DNA from: Burkholderiaceae bacterium
GTDB lineage: Bacteria; Pseudomonadota; Gammaproteobacteria; Burkholderiales; Burkholderiaceae_C
NCBI GenBank assembly: GCA_031253795.1
Contig: JAIRVR010000070.1
Span: forward strand, 1-56,688
Reading direction: 5' to 3'
Length of the DNA: 56,688 bases
Position numbers and translations under genes: made by a program. The notes beneath the pieces were generated by a model. It saw only the letters and a list, made by a program, of their open reading frames with translations, searched no databases and was not told the origin of the DNA. Within the stretch, counting starts at the first letter, position 1. Each line of letters starts with the position of its first letter. Of the stretch, positions 1 to 7,210 are shown piece after piece.

Positions 1-516
1 CACGCCGTCAACGGCGTGGCCGACCTCAAGGGCCTGAAGATCCGCGTGACCGAGAACCCCGTGCACATCACGGCCTTCCGCACGCTGGGCGCATCGCCCA
101 CGCCCATGTCCTGGCCCGAAGTGATCGGTGCCCTGCAGCAGGGCACGATCGACGGCCAGGAAAACCCGATCTCGGTGCTGGCATCGGCCAAGCTGTGGCA
201 GGTGCAAAAGCATCTGACGCTGACCTCCCATGTCTACGCACCCATGGCCCTGCTGGTTTCGCCCTCGTTCTGGGGCACGCTGAACGACAGCCAGAAGGCG
301 GCGTTCACGCAGGGCGCCAAGTCGGGAGCCATCGCCTCGCGAGTCTTCGTGGACACGGTCGAGAAGAAGGGCGTGGAAGAAGCCCGCAGCCATGGCATGC
401 AGGTCGTGGACAAGGTGGACCAGGCCGCCTTCCGCGCCGCCCTGGAGCCCGCCTACAAGGAATACGCGAAGAAGTTCGGCCAGAAGACGCTGGACACCAT
501 CGCCAACGCCAAGTAA
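1..516 (+). CDS. TRAP transporter substrate-binding protein DctP, 3' part
   Basis: This is the C-terminal 171 residues of a periplasmic solute receptor of the TRAP (DctP/SBP_bac_7) family; the reading frame is open from base 1, so the 5' end lies outside the window. A GTG at base 16 is an internal codon, not a start. The family hallmarks are visible: an 'LKIRV' strand near residue 12 and 'GTIDGQENP' near residue 48, which in the family line the carboxylate-binding cleft. The tail is the usual long helix with Lys and Ala. The receptor would bind an organic acid in the periplasm and hand it to the DctQM membrane complex encoded directly downstream. The substrate cannot be read from sequence. 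The 146-bp gap to dctQ shows no clear terminator, so the three genes are probably one operon. Confidence 0.93.
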   Translation, partial: HAVNGVADLKGLKIRVTENPVHITAFRTLGASPTPMSWPEVIGALQQGTIDGQENPISVLASAKLWQVQKHLTLTSHVYAPMALLVSPSFWGTLNDSQKAAFTQGAKSGAIASRVFVDTVEKKGVEEARSHGMQVVDKVDQAAFRAALEPAYKEYAKKFGQKTLDTIANAK

Positions 517-662
517 TCCCCTGAGGTGCGACGGGCCGTTGGCCCGCCGCACCAGGAACCGCTGCGGGCAATTCCCATGGCCCCGCACGGCACCCGCGCC
601 GATGATCTGACCTGCGATGGCAGCCAGCCCTTGCCGCTGTTTTCCCGCCATCGCCTACTCCT

Positions 663-1178
663 ATGCTTGACCGAATCGAACGCGCCCTCGTGGCCTGCAA
701 CCGCTGGCTGCTGATCGTGCTGCTGCTGGCCATGGCCTGCATCGTGTTTGCCAACGTGGTGCTGCGCTACACCACGGGCGACTCCATCGTCTGGGCCGAG
801 GAAGTGGCCCGCCACATGATGATCTGGGTCACCTTCCTGGGCGCGGGCCTGGTGCTGCGCTTCGGCGGCCACGTGGCCATCGACAACCTGCACCGCTCGG
901 TGAGCACGCGCAAGGCCCGGTGGCTGCGCCGCATCGTGGTGCTGGGCGTGGGCCTGTTCTGCGCGGTGATGACGGTGGCCTCGTCGCAGTATGTATGGGC
1001 CACGCGCTTCCAGACCACGGCGGCCACGGACATTCCCATCTCCTTCGTCTACGCGGCCATGCCCGTGGGTTTCGTGCTGATGCTGGTGCACCTGTTGTTC
1101 ATTGCGCGCGGCTACATCGCCGACGGCTCCTTCGCCGAGTCGGACGAGATGGATGCAGACGCTGCAGCTTCCATATGA
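663..1178 (+). CDS. TRAP transporter small permease DctQ
   Basis: A 171-residue membrane protein with four hydrophobic helices, the size and layout of the DctQ family. The N-terminal half has 'FANVVLRY' and then 'WAEEVARHMMIWVTFLGA', which is the characteristic DctQ motif around the second helix. In TRAP systems this subunit pairs with DctM to form a Na+-driven carrier fed by the DctP receptor. The ATG start follows a cytosine-rich leader without a strong Shine-Dalgarno. It lies between the dctP and dctM genes and so completes the tripartite set. Its stop codon is followed within four bases by a copy of a dispersed repeat that fills the gap to dctM. Confidence 0.92.
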   Translation: MLDRIERALVACNRWLLIVLLLAMACIVFANVVLRYTTGDSIVWAEEVARHMMIWVTFLGAGLVLRFGGHVAIDNLHRSVSTRKARWLRRIVVLGVGLFCAVMTVASSQYVWATRFQTTAATDIPISFVYAAMPVGFVLMLVHLLFIARGYIADGSFAESDEMDADAAASI

Positions 1179-1182
1179 CGCT

Positions 1183-1309
1183 CCCCCTGAACGGCTACGC
1201 CGCATCCCCCTCCCTCGCTTCGCGGGAAGGGGACGACGCCCTCGCTGCGGGGCGGCGCGGCCGGCACAGGCCCTTGCTTGGCGTCCCTGGTTTTGGCCAC
1301 GCCGGTTTC
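1183..1309 (+). repeat. Dispersed 3'-end repeat, copy A
   Basis: About 127 bp starting with CCCCCTGA four bases after the dctQ stop, followed by an inverted repeat around GGCTACGCCG, a C-run/G-run hairpin, the block CCCTCGCTGCGGGGCGGC and a terminal GCCGGTTTC. The same ordered blocks occur at 7101-7201 and 32368-32460, with a short version at 51760-51797. Here it sits inside an operon, between dctQ and dctM, in the sense orientation of dctQ. The name and origin of the element are unknown to me. Confidence 0.8.
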
Positions 1310-1345
1310 ATGGGTAACGCCATGGACAACTGATCGATTCACATC

Positions 1346-2632
1346 ATGGGTATCACGCTTTTCATCGCCATCGTCGTCCTGCTCGCGCTGGGCTTTCCTG
1401 TGGCCTTCGCCCTGGCCATCTCGGCTGCCCTGGCCGTCTTCGTGGGCGGACGCTATCCGCAGCTCATCGTCTTCAAGGAGATGTTCACGGGCATCGACAG
1501 CTTTCCGCTGATGGCCGTGCCCTTCTTCATCCTGGCGGCCGAACTCATGTCGGGTGGCGCGCTCACCCATGTGCTGCTGCGCTTCGCCGCCCAGTTCGTG
1601 GGCCATCTGCGCGGCGGCCTGGGCTATGCCAACGTGCTGTCGCTGACCCTGTTCTCGGGCATCTCGGGCTCGGCCCTGGCCGACGCGGCCGGCCCCGGCT
1701 CCATGATGGTCAAGATGATGGACAAGGCCGGCTACGCGCGCTCCTATGCGGCCGCGCTGACTGCCAGCACGGCCATCGTCGGCCCCATCATTCCGCCTTC
1801 GGTCAGCATGATCATCTATGCGCTGCAGGACGAGAACGTCTCCGTGGGCGGCCTGTTCATGGCCGGCTTCATCCCCGGCATCCTGATCGCCCTGGCCATG
1901 GCCGCCGTGAACTGGTGGGTCTGCAGGAAGCGCGACTACCGCTCCACCGAACCGCGCCCGGACGGCCGCACCATGTGGATCAACAGCTTCAAGGCCATTC
2001 CCGCCCTGATGCTCATCGTGCTCATCGTGGTGGGCATCCGCTTCGGCATCTTCACGCCCACCGAAGCCTCGGTGGTGGCCGTGTTCTACGCCCTGGTCTG
2101 CGGCAAGTGGGTGTACCGCACCCTGCAATGGTCGGCCCTGCCCGGCATCCTGGCGCGCTCGGCCATGCTCACGGCCTCGGTGCTGCTGGTCATGGCGACC
2201 TCGGCGGCCTTTGCCTGGGTGCTGACGGTGGAAGGCATTCCCCAGTATCTGTCCCAGCTCATCGTCAGCTGGCAGCTGTCGCCCACCATGTTCCTGATTG
2301 CGGTGAACATCCTGCTGCTGGTCTTCGGCATCTTCATGGAGCCCCTGCCCGGCGTGATGATCCTGGTCCCCATCCTGGCGCCCATCGCGTTCAGCCTGGG
2401 CATCGACCCCACCCACTTCGCCATGGTGGTCATCGTCAACCTGACCCTGGGCATGATCACGCCCCCCGTGGGCGGCCTGCTGTTCGTGACCTCGGTGGCC
2501 ACGCGCGTGTCCATCACCGACCTCACACGCGAAATGCCCCTGTTCCTGCTGGCCCACTTCGTGGTGCTGTGCCTGCTGACCTTCATTCCCGAGCTATCGA
2601 CCTGGCTGCCCCACATGCTGGGCTTCCAGTGA
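1346..2632 (+). CDS. TRAP transporter large permease DctM
   Basis: A 428-residue polytopic protein of the DctM/SiaM family, close to the usual 425-430 residues, with about a dozen hydrophobic segments. Family features include 'GFPVAFALAIS' in the first helix, 'FSGISGSALADAAGPGSMM' near residue 105 (the helical hairpin that carries substrate and sodium), 'GPIIPPSVSMIIYA' near residue 148, and the matching C-terminal hairpin 'LGMITPPVGGLLFV' near residue 373. It is the transport subunit that moves the DctP-bound acid across the inner membrane with Na+. It is the last gene of the operon and is followed seven bases later by a strong intrinsic terminator. A start at 1346 gives the family N-terminus (MGITLFIAIV). 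Confidence 0.95.
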   Translation: MGITLFIAIVVLLALGFPVAFALAISAALAVFVGGRYPQLIVFKEMFTGIDSFPLMAVPFFILAAELMSGGALTHVLLRFAAQFVGHLRGGLGYANVLSLTLFSGISGSALADAAGPGSMMVKMMDKAGYARSYAAALTASTAIVGPIIPPSVSMIIYALQDENVSVGGLFMAGFIPGILIALAMAAVNWWVCRKRDYRSTEPRPDGRTMWINSFKAIPALMLIVLIVVGIRFGIFTPTEASVVAVFYALVCGKWVYRTLQWSALPGILARSAMLTASVLLVMATSAAFAWVLTVEGIPQYLSQLIVSWQLSPTMFLIAVNILLLVFGIFMEPLPGVMILVPILAPIAFSLGIDPTHFAMVVIVNLTLGMITPPVGGLLFVTSVATRVSITDLTREMPLFLLAHFVVLCLLTFIPELSTWLPHMLGFQ

Positions 2633-2638
2633 CAGCAA

Positions 2639-2662
2639 GGGCCTCCGAGTGAGGCCCTTTTT
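2639..2662 (+). terminator. Rho-independent terminator of the TRAP operon
   Basis: A perfect 7-bp stem GGGCCTC / GAGGCCC with loop CGAGT is followed by five T residues, six bases after the dctM stop codon. It closes the dctPQM transcript. Confidence 0.92.
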
Positions 2663-2806
2663 CATCGGCCCGCCGCTGCCGCTTCGGGCCGACACCGCGC
2701 CAGGTTGTCAGCGCTGACTCACGCCGCCATGCGCCATTGCTGCGCCCGGAGCAAAAGCGGGCCTGCATAGAATGGACTGGTTTCCCATTCCCGACAGCGA
2801 GTCACC

Positions 2807-3664
2807 ATGTTCAAAAAGGCATTGGCCACGGCCATTTTGCTGGGCTGCGGCCTGGCCCATGCATTCATGCCCAGCAACGGCACCTGGGTCGTCACCTCCG
2901 AGCTCAATGGCGAACCCGGCCGAGGCCTGGCCATCGATGCCCAGAACGGCACCCTGGTCCTGCAGATGTACGGCTACGAGCCTGGCAGCCAGCCCACCTT
3001 CTACATGAGCTCGGGCCGGCTGAGCAACAACCGCTTCTCGGCCTCCCTGATGCGCTACCGCGGCGGCCGCTACCTGGGCAGCGGCCCCATGACGGGCGTG
3101 GCGGACAGGGACATGGGGCAGGTCAGCCTGCGCTTCACCAGCGGAGTCTCGGGCTTCATCACCCTGCCGGGCGAACCCGAGGTGGCCATTTCCCGCTTCA
3201 ATTTCGGCTATCCCGCCACGGCCGACAGCCTGCGCGGCACCTGGGCCCTGACCTCCTTCGGGTCGGAAGGCGTGCGGGTCCAGGACGGCTATCTGATCCG
3301 CTACCTGGCACCGACACGCGACGGCAATGGCCTCATGGCCACCGATGACGGCCTGTTCGCCTGCGAGCACCAGGTCCGTGGTGCCCTGGCCGGCGAGGTG
3401 CTGTGCGTGCTCAACAACACCGCGGGCCAGCTGGAGCGCAGCTACCGCTTCGTCTACAGCGTCAACGACGGCGAAGGCGAATCGCGGACCTATGGCGACC
3501 GCCCTGCCCAAACCCTGTTCGCCAAGCGGCTGACCACGCCCCAGGGCGACCGGACGGGCATCGTCTACAACTACAGCGGCCCCATGGACGGCAGCCGCAC
3601 GGCCCTGCACGAGCAGATCGAGAAACTGGCGAGCGAAGCCGTGCCGCTGACGGCCAGGGACTGA
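2807..3664 (+). CDS. Secreted protein of unknown function, tandem paralog 1
   Basis: I do not recognise the family. The 285-residue product starts with a Sec signal peptide (basic MFKK, a hydrophobic core, then a probable cut after the AHA near residue 19). Just after it comes 'PSNGTWVVTSELNG', and a similar 'LRGTWALTSFGSEG' returns near residue 143, so the mature protein looks like two related halves. Both halves carry a phrase of the type 'GTLVLQMYGYE' or 'EHQVRGALAGEVLCV', suggesting a beta-rich fold. The mature part has only two cysteines (in the C-terminal half), which could form a disulfide. The next gene (3895-4755) is a close tandem duplicate. The protein is presumably periplasmic or extracellular. 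No lipobox or membrane anchor is visible. Confidence 0.75.
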   Translation: MFKKALATAILLGCGLAHAFMPSNGTWVVTSELNGEPGRGLAIDAQNGTLVLQMYGYEPGSQPTFYMSSGRLSNNRFSASLMRYRGGRYLGSGPMTGVADRDMGQVSLRFTSGVSGFITLPGEPEVAISRFNFGYPATADSLRGTWALTSFGSEGVRVQDGYLIRYLAPTRDGNGLMATDDGLFACEHQVRGALAGEVLCVLNNTAGQLERSYRFVYSVNDGEGESRTYGDRPAQTLFAKRLTTPQGDRTGIVYNYSGPMDGSRTALHEQIEKLASEAVPLTARD

Positions 3665-3846
3665 CGCGTTGCTGGCGCGCCGGGATTCGGCGGCCATTGC
3701 ACCGGCGGCACATTGCACGCATCCCGCTCTCCCATGGCCGGCCAATGCCGGCATCGGCCGCCATTGGCACGGCAGGCTCGCCTGGCGGCAATGGGGCGGG
3801 AATATCCGTCCACCTCTCTCGGCATCGGTCTGGGCACGGTTTTATT

Positions 3847-3863
3847 TGTCACAATTGGTGACA
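3847..3863. promoter_or_regulatory. Candidate operator, TGTCAC-N5-GTGACA
   Basis: A perfect 6-bp inverted repeat TGTCAC / GTGACA with spacer AATTG lies 32 bases upstream of the second paralog's start codon, in the only AT-rich patch of the 230-bp intergenic space. Position and symmetry suit a dimeric regulator. No such site was seen in front of the first paralog. Confidence 0.4.
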
Positions 3864-3894
3864 TCTAAAACGCCATTCCAAGAGAGGGGACTCT

Positions 3895-4755
3895 GTGTTC
3901 AAGAAAGCACTGGCTGCGGCCACCTTGCTGGGCTGCGGCCTGGCCCATGCATTCATGCCCAGCAACGGCACCTGGGTCGTGACATCGGAACTCGATGGCA
4001 AACCGGGCCGTGGCCTGGCCATCGATGCCCAGAACGGCACCCTGGTCATGCAGATGTATGCCTACGAAAGCAGCGGCCAGCCCACCTTCTATATGACGTC
4101 GGGCGCGCTGAGCAACAACCGCTTTGCCGCACCGCTGACACGCTACAAGGGCGGACGCCACCTGGGCAGCGGCCCGCTGTCGGGCAGCGAGGACCGCAAT
4201 GTCGGCCAGGTCAGCATGCGCTTTACCAGCGGCATCACGGGCTTCATCACCCTGCCCGGCGAGCCCGAGGTGGCGATTTCGCGCTTCAATTTCGGATACC
4301 CGGCGGTGGTGTCCAGCCTGCGCGGCATCTGGACGCTGACATCCACCGGCTCGGAGGGGCTGCAGACCCTGGCCGCCGATCTGCGGCGCCAGGCCGGTGC
4401 CACCAGCAACGGCAACGGCCTGATGTCCACCGACAACGGCGACTTCGGCTGCGAGCACCAGGTTCGCGGCGCACTCGCCGGGGAGACCCTGTGCGTCTGG
4501 ATCAACACCAGTTCAGGCCAGCTGCTGCGCAGCTACCGCTTCATCTACAGCGTCAACGACGGCGAAGGCGTGTCCAGCACCAACGGCACCCGTCCCAACC
4601 AGCCCCTCGTGGTCAAGCGCCTGACCACGCCCCAGGGCGTGGGCACGGGCATTGTGTACGCGAACGAAACACCGGCCCACCCGGTGGCCACCGCCCTGCA
4701 CGCGCACATCGAACAACTGTCCGCCACCGCCCAGGCCAGCGCCGCACAGGAATGA
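3895..4755 (+). CDS. Secreted protein of unknown function, tandem paralog 2
   Basis: A 286-residue duplicate of the preceding gene. Signal peptide, the 'PSNGTWVVTSEL' segment, 'ITLPGEPEVAISRFNFGYP', 'EHQVRGALAGE' and 'YSVNDGEG' are all shared, and the DNA is identical over more than 50 consecutive bases covering the signal-peptide cleavage region. Divergence is greatest around residues 150-170 and at the C-terminus. The start is GTG, preceded by AGAGAGGGGA, a good Shine-Dalgarno; the matching position in paralog 1 is ATG. It has its own upstream region with a palindrome, so it may be regulated apart from paralog 1. It ends just before the convergent LysR gene. The function is unknown; duplication with conserved export signals suggests a dosage or specialisation role. 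Confidence 0.75.
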   Translation: MFKKALAAATLLGCGLAHAFMPSNGTWVVTSELDGKPGRGLAIDAQNGTLVMQMYAYESSGQPTFYMTSGALSNNRFAAPLTRYKGGRHLGSGPLSGSEDRNVGQVSMRFTSGITGFITLPGEPEVAISRFNFGYPAVVSSLRGIWTLTSTGSEGLQTLAADLRRQAGATSNGNGLMSTDNGDFGCEHQVRGALAGETLCVWINTSSGQLLRSYRFIYSVNDGEGVSSTNGTRPNQPLVVKRLTTPQGVGTGIVYANETPAHPVATALHAHIEQLSATAQASAAQE

Positions 4756-4776
4756 TCGGCCCCGTGCCGCGGCCGA

Positions 4777-5751
4777 TCAGGACCGCGGCACCGCGAGCGG
4801 AAGGCGCTCCGCATGGCGCAGGTCCACATGGGCCTGCAGAAAGTCCAGCACGGCGCGTGTGCGCGGCGGCAGGCGCTCGGGCTTGCCCAGATAGACCGCA
4901 TGGATGGGCTCGAGGTCGCCGGTGTCGAAGTCCTCGAGCACGGGCAGCAGCCGGCCCGCCTGCACATCCTCCCAGGTATGGTAGAGCGACAGGCGCGCCA
5001 GACCTGCGCCGTGCAGTGCCAGCTCGCGCATCACGTCGCCGTCGTTGACCCGCACCACCTCGCCGATGTCCACGGCCACGCGCTGGCCGCCGACCAGAAA
5101 GGGCCAGTGCGGAATGGCGCGGTGGTAGCTCCAGCCCAGGCGCACATGGCGGTCCAGCTCATCGGGGTGCCGGGGCCGGCCCATGCGCCGCAGATAATCG
5201 GGCGAGGCCAGGATCAGCTGGCGCGTGCAGCCCAGCCGCCGGGCCACCATGTCCGAGGATGGCAGCTGTCCCCAGCGGATGGCGATATCGATGCCGGCCT
5301 CCACCAGGTCCACGATCTGGTCCGACAGACTGATTTCCAGGCTCAGGCCCGGGTGGGCGGCCAGAAGCTTCGGCACCAGGGGCGCCAGCAAGGCCTTGCC
5401 CGTGGACGAGCTGGTGCTGATGCGCACCAGGCCCCGGGGCGCGCTGCGCACGGCCACCGAGGCCTCCAGCTCGTCCAGGTCGGCCAGCACGCGCTTGCCG
5501 CGCTCGCACAGCTGCAGGCCTTCGGGCGTGAGCTGCATGCGGCGTGTGCTGCGCTGCAATAGCTGCACGCCCAGGCGCGCTTCCAGGCGCGACATGGTCT
5601 TGCTCACCGCCGAGGGCGACACGCCCAGGTGGCGCGCTGCGGCCGACAGGCTGCCGCGCTCGGCCACCAGGACCAGAACTTCCAGCTCGGCGAAGCGGTT
5701 GGCCTCGCCGCCTTCCGCGCCTGCGGCCGTACGGTGTGCGAATTCAGGCAT
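4777..5751 (-). CDS. LysR-family transcriptional regulator
   Basis: A 324-residue LysR-type regulator. The N-terminal winged helix-turn-helix spans about residues 18-78, with 'GSLSAAARHLGVSPSAVSKTMSRLEARLG' the recognition region (quoted as separate parts it shows the usual A-A-R-L and S-x-V-S-x pattern). The C-terminal co-inducer domain contains 'DIAIRWGQL', typical of the subgroup related to DsdC/PecT-like and aromatic or multidrug regulators. The ATG at 5751 is chosen because AAAGGA stands seven bases upstream; a GTG at 5772 is possible but has no better ribosome site. It is transcribed divergently from an MFS efflux gene across a short intergenic region with a palindrome, so it probably controls that gene and itself. 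The inducer is unknown. Confidence 0.9.
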   Translation of the reverse strand: MPEFAHRTAAGAEGGEANRFAELEVLVLVAERGSLSAAARHLGVSPSAVSKTMSRLEARLGVQLLQRSTRRMQLTPEGLQLCERGKRVLADLDELEASVAVRSAPRGLVRISTSSSTGKALLAPLVPKLLAAHPGLSLEISLSDQIVDLVEAGIDIAIRWGQLPSSDMVARRLGCTRQLILASPDYLRRMGRPRHPDELDRHVRLGWSYHRAIPHWPFLVGGQRVAVDIGEVVRVNDGDVMRELALHGAGLARLSLYHTWEDVQAGRLLPVLEDFDTGDLEPIHAVYLGKPERLPPRTRAVLDFLQAHVDLRHAERLPLAVPRS

Positions 5752-5764
5752 GCAATCCTTTATT

Positions 5765-5781
5765 TGTTCCACTAAGGAACA
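5765..5781. promoter_or_regulatory. Candidate LysR operator between divergent genes
   Basis: Perfect inverted repeat TGTTCC-ACTAA-GGAACA in the 117-bp region between the LysR gene and the MFS gene. Its left T and right A arms fit the T-N11-A symmetry expected for LysR sites. It overlaps the leader of the LysR gene, consistent with autoregulation. Confidence 0.5.
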
Positions 5782-5868
5782 GATTCATTTCCATTATTCC
5801 ATCTACACAAAGGTATGTTGCGGTGCGACATTCGCTGCACTCAATACAGGACAAGAAGGAATCCGTCC

Positions 5869-7047
5869 ATGCCTCTCTCCCTACTCGCCCTGGCGGCCGG
5901 TGCCTTTGGCATCGGCACCACGGAATTCATCATCATGGGCCTGCTGACCCAGGTCAGCCAGGACCTGCACATCAGCATTCCCACGGCGGGCACGCTGATC
6001 TCGGGCTATGCCATCGGCGTGGCCGTGGGTGCGCCGGTGCTCACGCTGCTGACGCGCCAGTGGCCACGCAAGCGCCTGCTGCTGGCGCTGATGCTGATCT
6101 TCATCGCCGGCAACCTGGCGGCCGCCTTTGCACCCAGCTATGCCTGGCTCATGTCGGCCCGGGTGCTGACCTCGCTGACCCACGGCACCTTCTTCGGCGT
6201 GGGCGCCGTCGTGGCCACGGGCCTGGTGCCCGCGGACAAGAAGGCGTCGGCCATCGCGCTGATGTTCTCGGGCCTGACCCTGGCCACCCTGCTGGGCGTG
6301 CCCGCCGGCGCCTGGATAGGCCAGATGTTCGGCTGGCGCAGCGCCTTCATGGCCGTGGCCGTGATCGGTGTGCTGGCCTTTGGCATTTTGTCGGTCTTCG
6401 TCCCGCGTGACCACGGCCGTCCGGCCACCACGCCCCTGGCCCAGGAACTGGCCGTGCTGGGCAATGCCCAGGTCTGGCTGGGCCTGGGCATCACGGCCTT
6501 CGGCTTTGCAGGCGTGTTCGCGCTCTACACCTATGTGGAGCCCCTGCTGACCCAGGTCACCCGCATGGGCGACAGCCTGGTGGCCCTGACCCTGCTGCTG
6601 TTCGGCGCCGGCCTGGCCGCCGGCAACCTGCTGGGCGGCAAGCTGGCCGACCGCGGCGTGATGCGTGCGCTGACGCTGAGCATCGTGGCGCTGATGGTGG
6701 TGCTGGCCGCAGGCCGCTGGGCCTTTGGCCACCAGGCGGTGGCCATGGCCTATGTGATCGTGCTGGGCATCGTGGCCTTCGCCACGGTGGCACCCATGCA
6801 GATGCGCGTGCTCGATCAGGCCGGCCCCCAGGGCGCCAACCTGGTCTCCAGCCTCAACATTGCGGCCTTCAACCTGGGCAATGCCCTGGGCGCCTGGGCC
6901 GGCGGCATGGCCCTCGCCGGGGGGCTGGGCCTGGTCAACCTGGGCTGGACCGCGGCTGCGCTGACGGCCGTGGGCCTGGTGCTCACGGGCTGGAGCAGCC
7001 GGCTGTCCAGCGCCCGCGCCCAGGCCTCAAGCCTGTCTTGCGCCTGA
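5869..7047 (+). CDS. MFS transporter, AraJ/SotB-like (DHA1) exporter
   Basis: A 392-residue major facilitator with twelve predicted helices. The start motif 'ALAAGAFGIGTTEFIIMGLL' is typical of the DHA1 sugar-efflux/AraJ/chloramphenicol-resistance group; 'GYAIGVAVGAPVLTLLTRQWPRKRLL' contains the loop 2-3 region, and 'GVPAGAWIGQMFGWRSAF' is the motif C antiporter signature in helix 5. Such proteins export sugars, arabinose-like compounds or drugs by proton antiport. The ATG at 5869 has AAGGAA eight bases upstream and gives the family N-terminus; an in-frame ATG at 5815 is less likely. It is divergent from, and probably controlled by, the adjacent LysR regulator. The 3' end faces uvrA with a dispersed repeat in between. 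Confidence 0.9.
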   Translation: MPLSLLALAAGAFGIGTTEFIIMGLLTQVSQDLHISIPTAGTLISGYAIGVAVGAPVLTLLTRQWPRKRLLLALMLIFIAGNLAAAFAPSYAWLMSARVLTSLTHGTFFGVGAVVATGLVPADKKASAIALMFSGLTLATLLGVPAGAWIGQMFGWRSAFMAVAVIGVLAFGILSVFVPRDHGRPATTPLAQELAVLGNAQVWLGLGITAFGFAGVFALYTYVEPLLTQVTRMGDSLVALTLLLFGAGLAAGNLLGGKLADRGVMRALTLSIVALMVVLAAGRWAFGHQAVAMAYVIVLGIVAFATVAPMQMRVLDQAGPQGANLVSSLNIAAFNLGNALGAWAGGMALAGGLGLVNLGWTAAALTAVGLVLTGWSSRLSSARAQASSLSCA

Positions 7048-7100
7048 GTACCAGGAGCCAGGTCGGCCACAGCCCTGACCGCGCCACGCCCCTGAACTCC

Positions 7101-7201
7101 GAAACCGGCACCGCTCAAAGCGAGAGACAGCGAGCAAGGGCCGCCCCGCAGCGAGGCTGCCGTCCCCCTCCTAGGGGGAAGCGGCGCAGCCGCTCAGGGG
7201 G
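7101..7201 (-). repeat. Dispersed 3'-end repeat, copy B
   Basis: On the minus strand this reads CCCCCTGAGCGGCTGCGCCG, then a CCCCCT/AGGGGG hairpin, then CCTCGCTGCGGGGCGGCC and, at the far end, GCCGGTTTC. It begins nine bases after the uvrA stop codon, in the same orientation as uvrA, and occupies the gap between two convergent genes. Stable G+C hairpins could serve as the 3' end of either transcript, though there is no T-run. Confidence 0.8.
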
Positions 7202-7210
7202 TGGCAGGTC

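Noticed and set aside
3665-3840. GCCAAT/ATTGGC and GGCCGG symmetry between the secreted paralogs as a terminator
   Set aside because: The arms are interrupted, and no T-run follows on either strand.
7101-7201. Repeat copy B interpreted as a simple intrinsic terminator for uvrA
   Set aside because: It has stable hairpins but no T-tract, and copies A and C lie inside operons, so the terminator reading does not explain the element.
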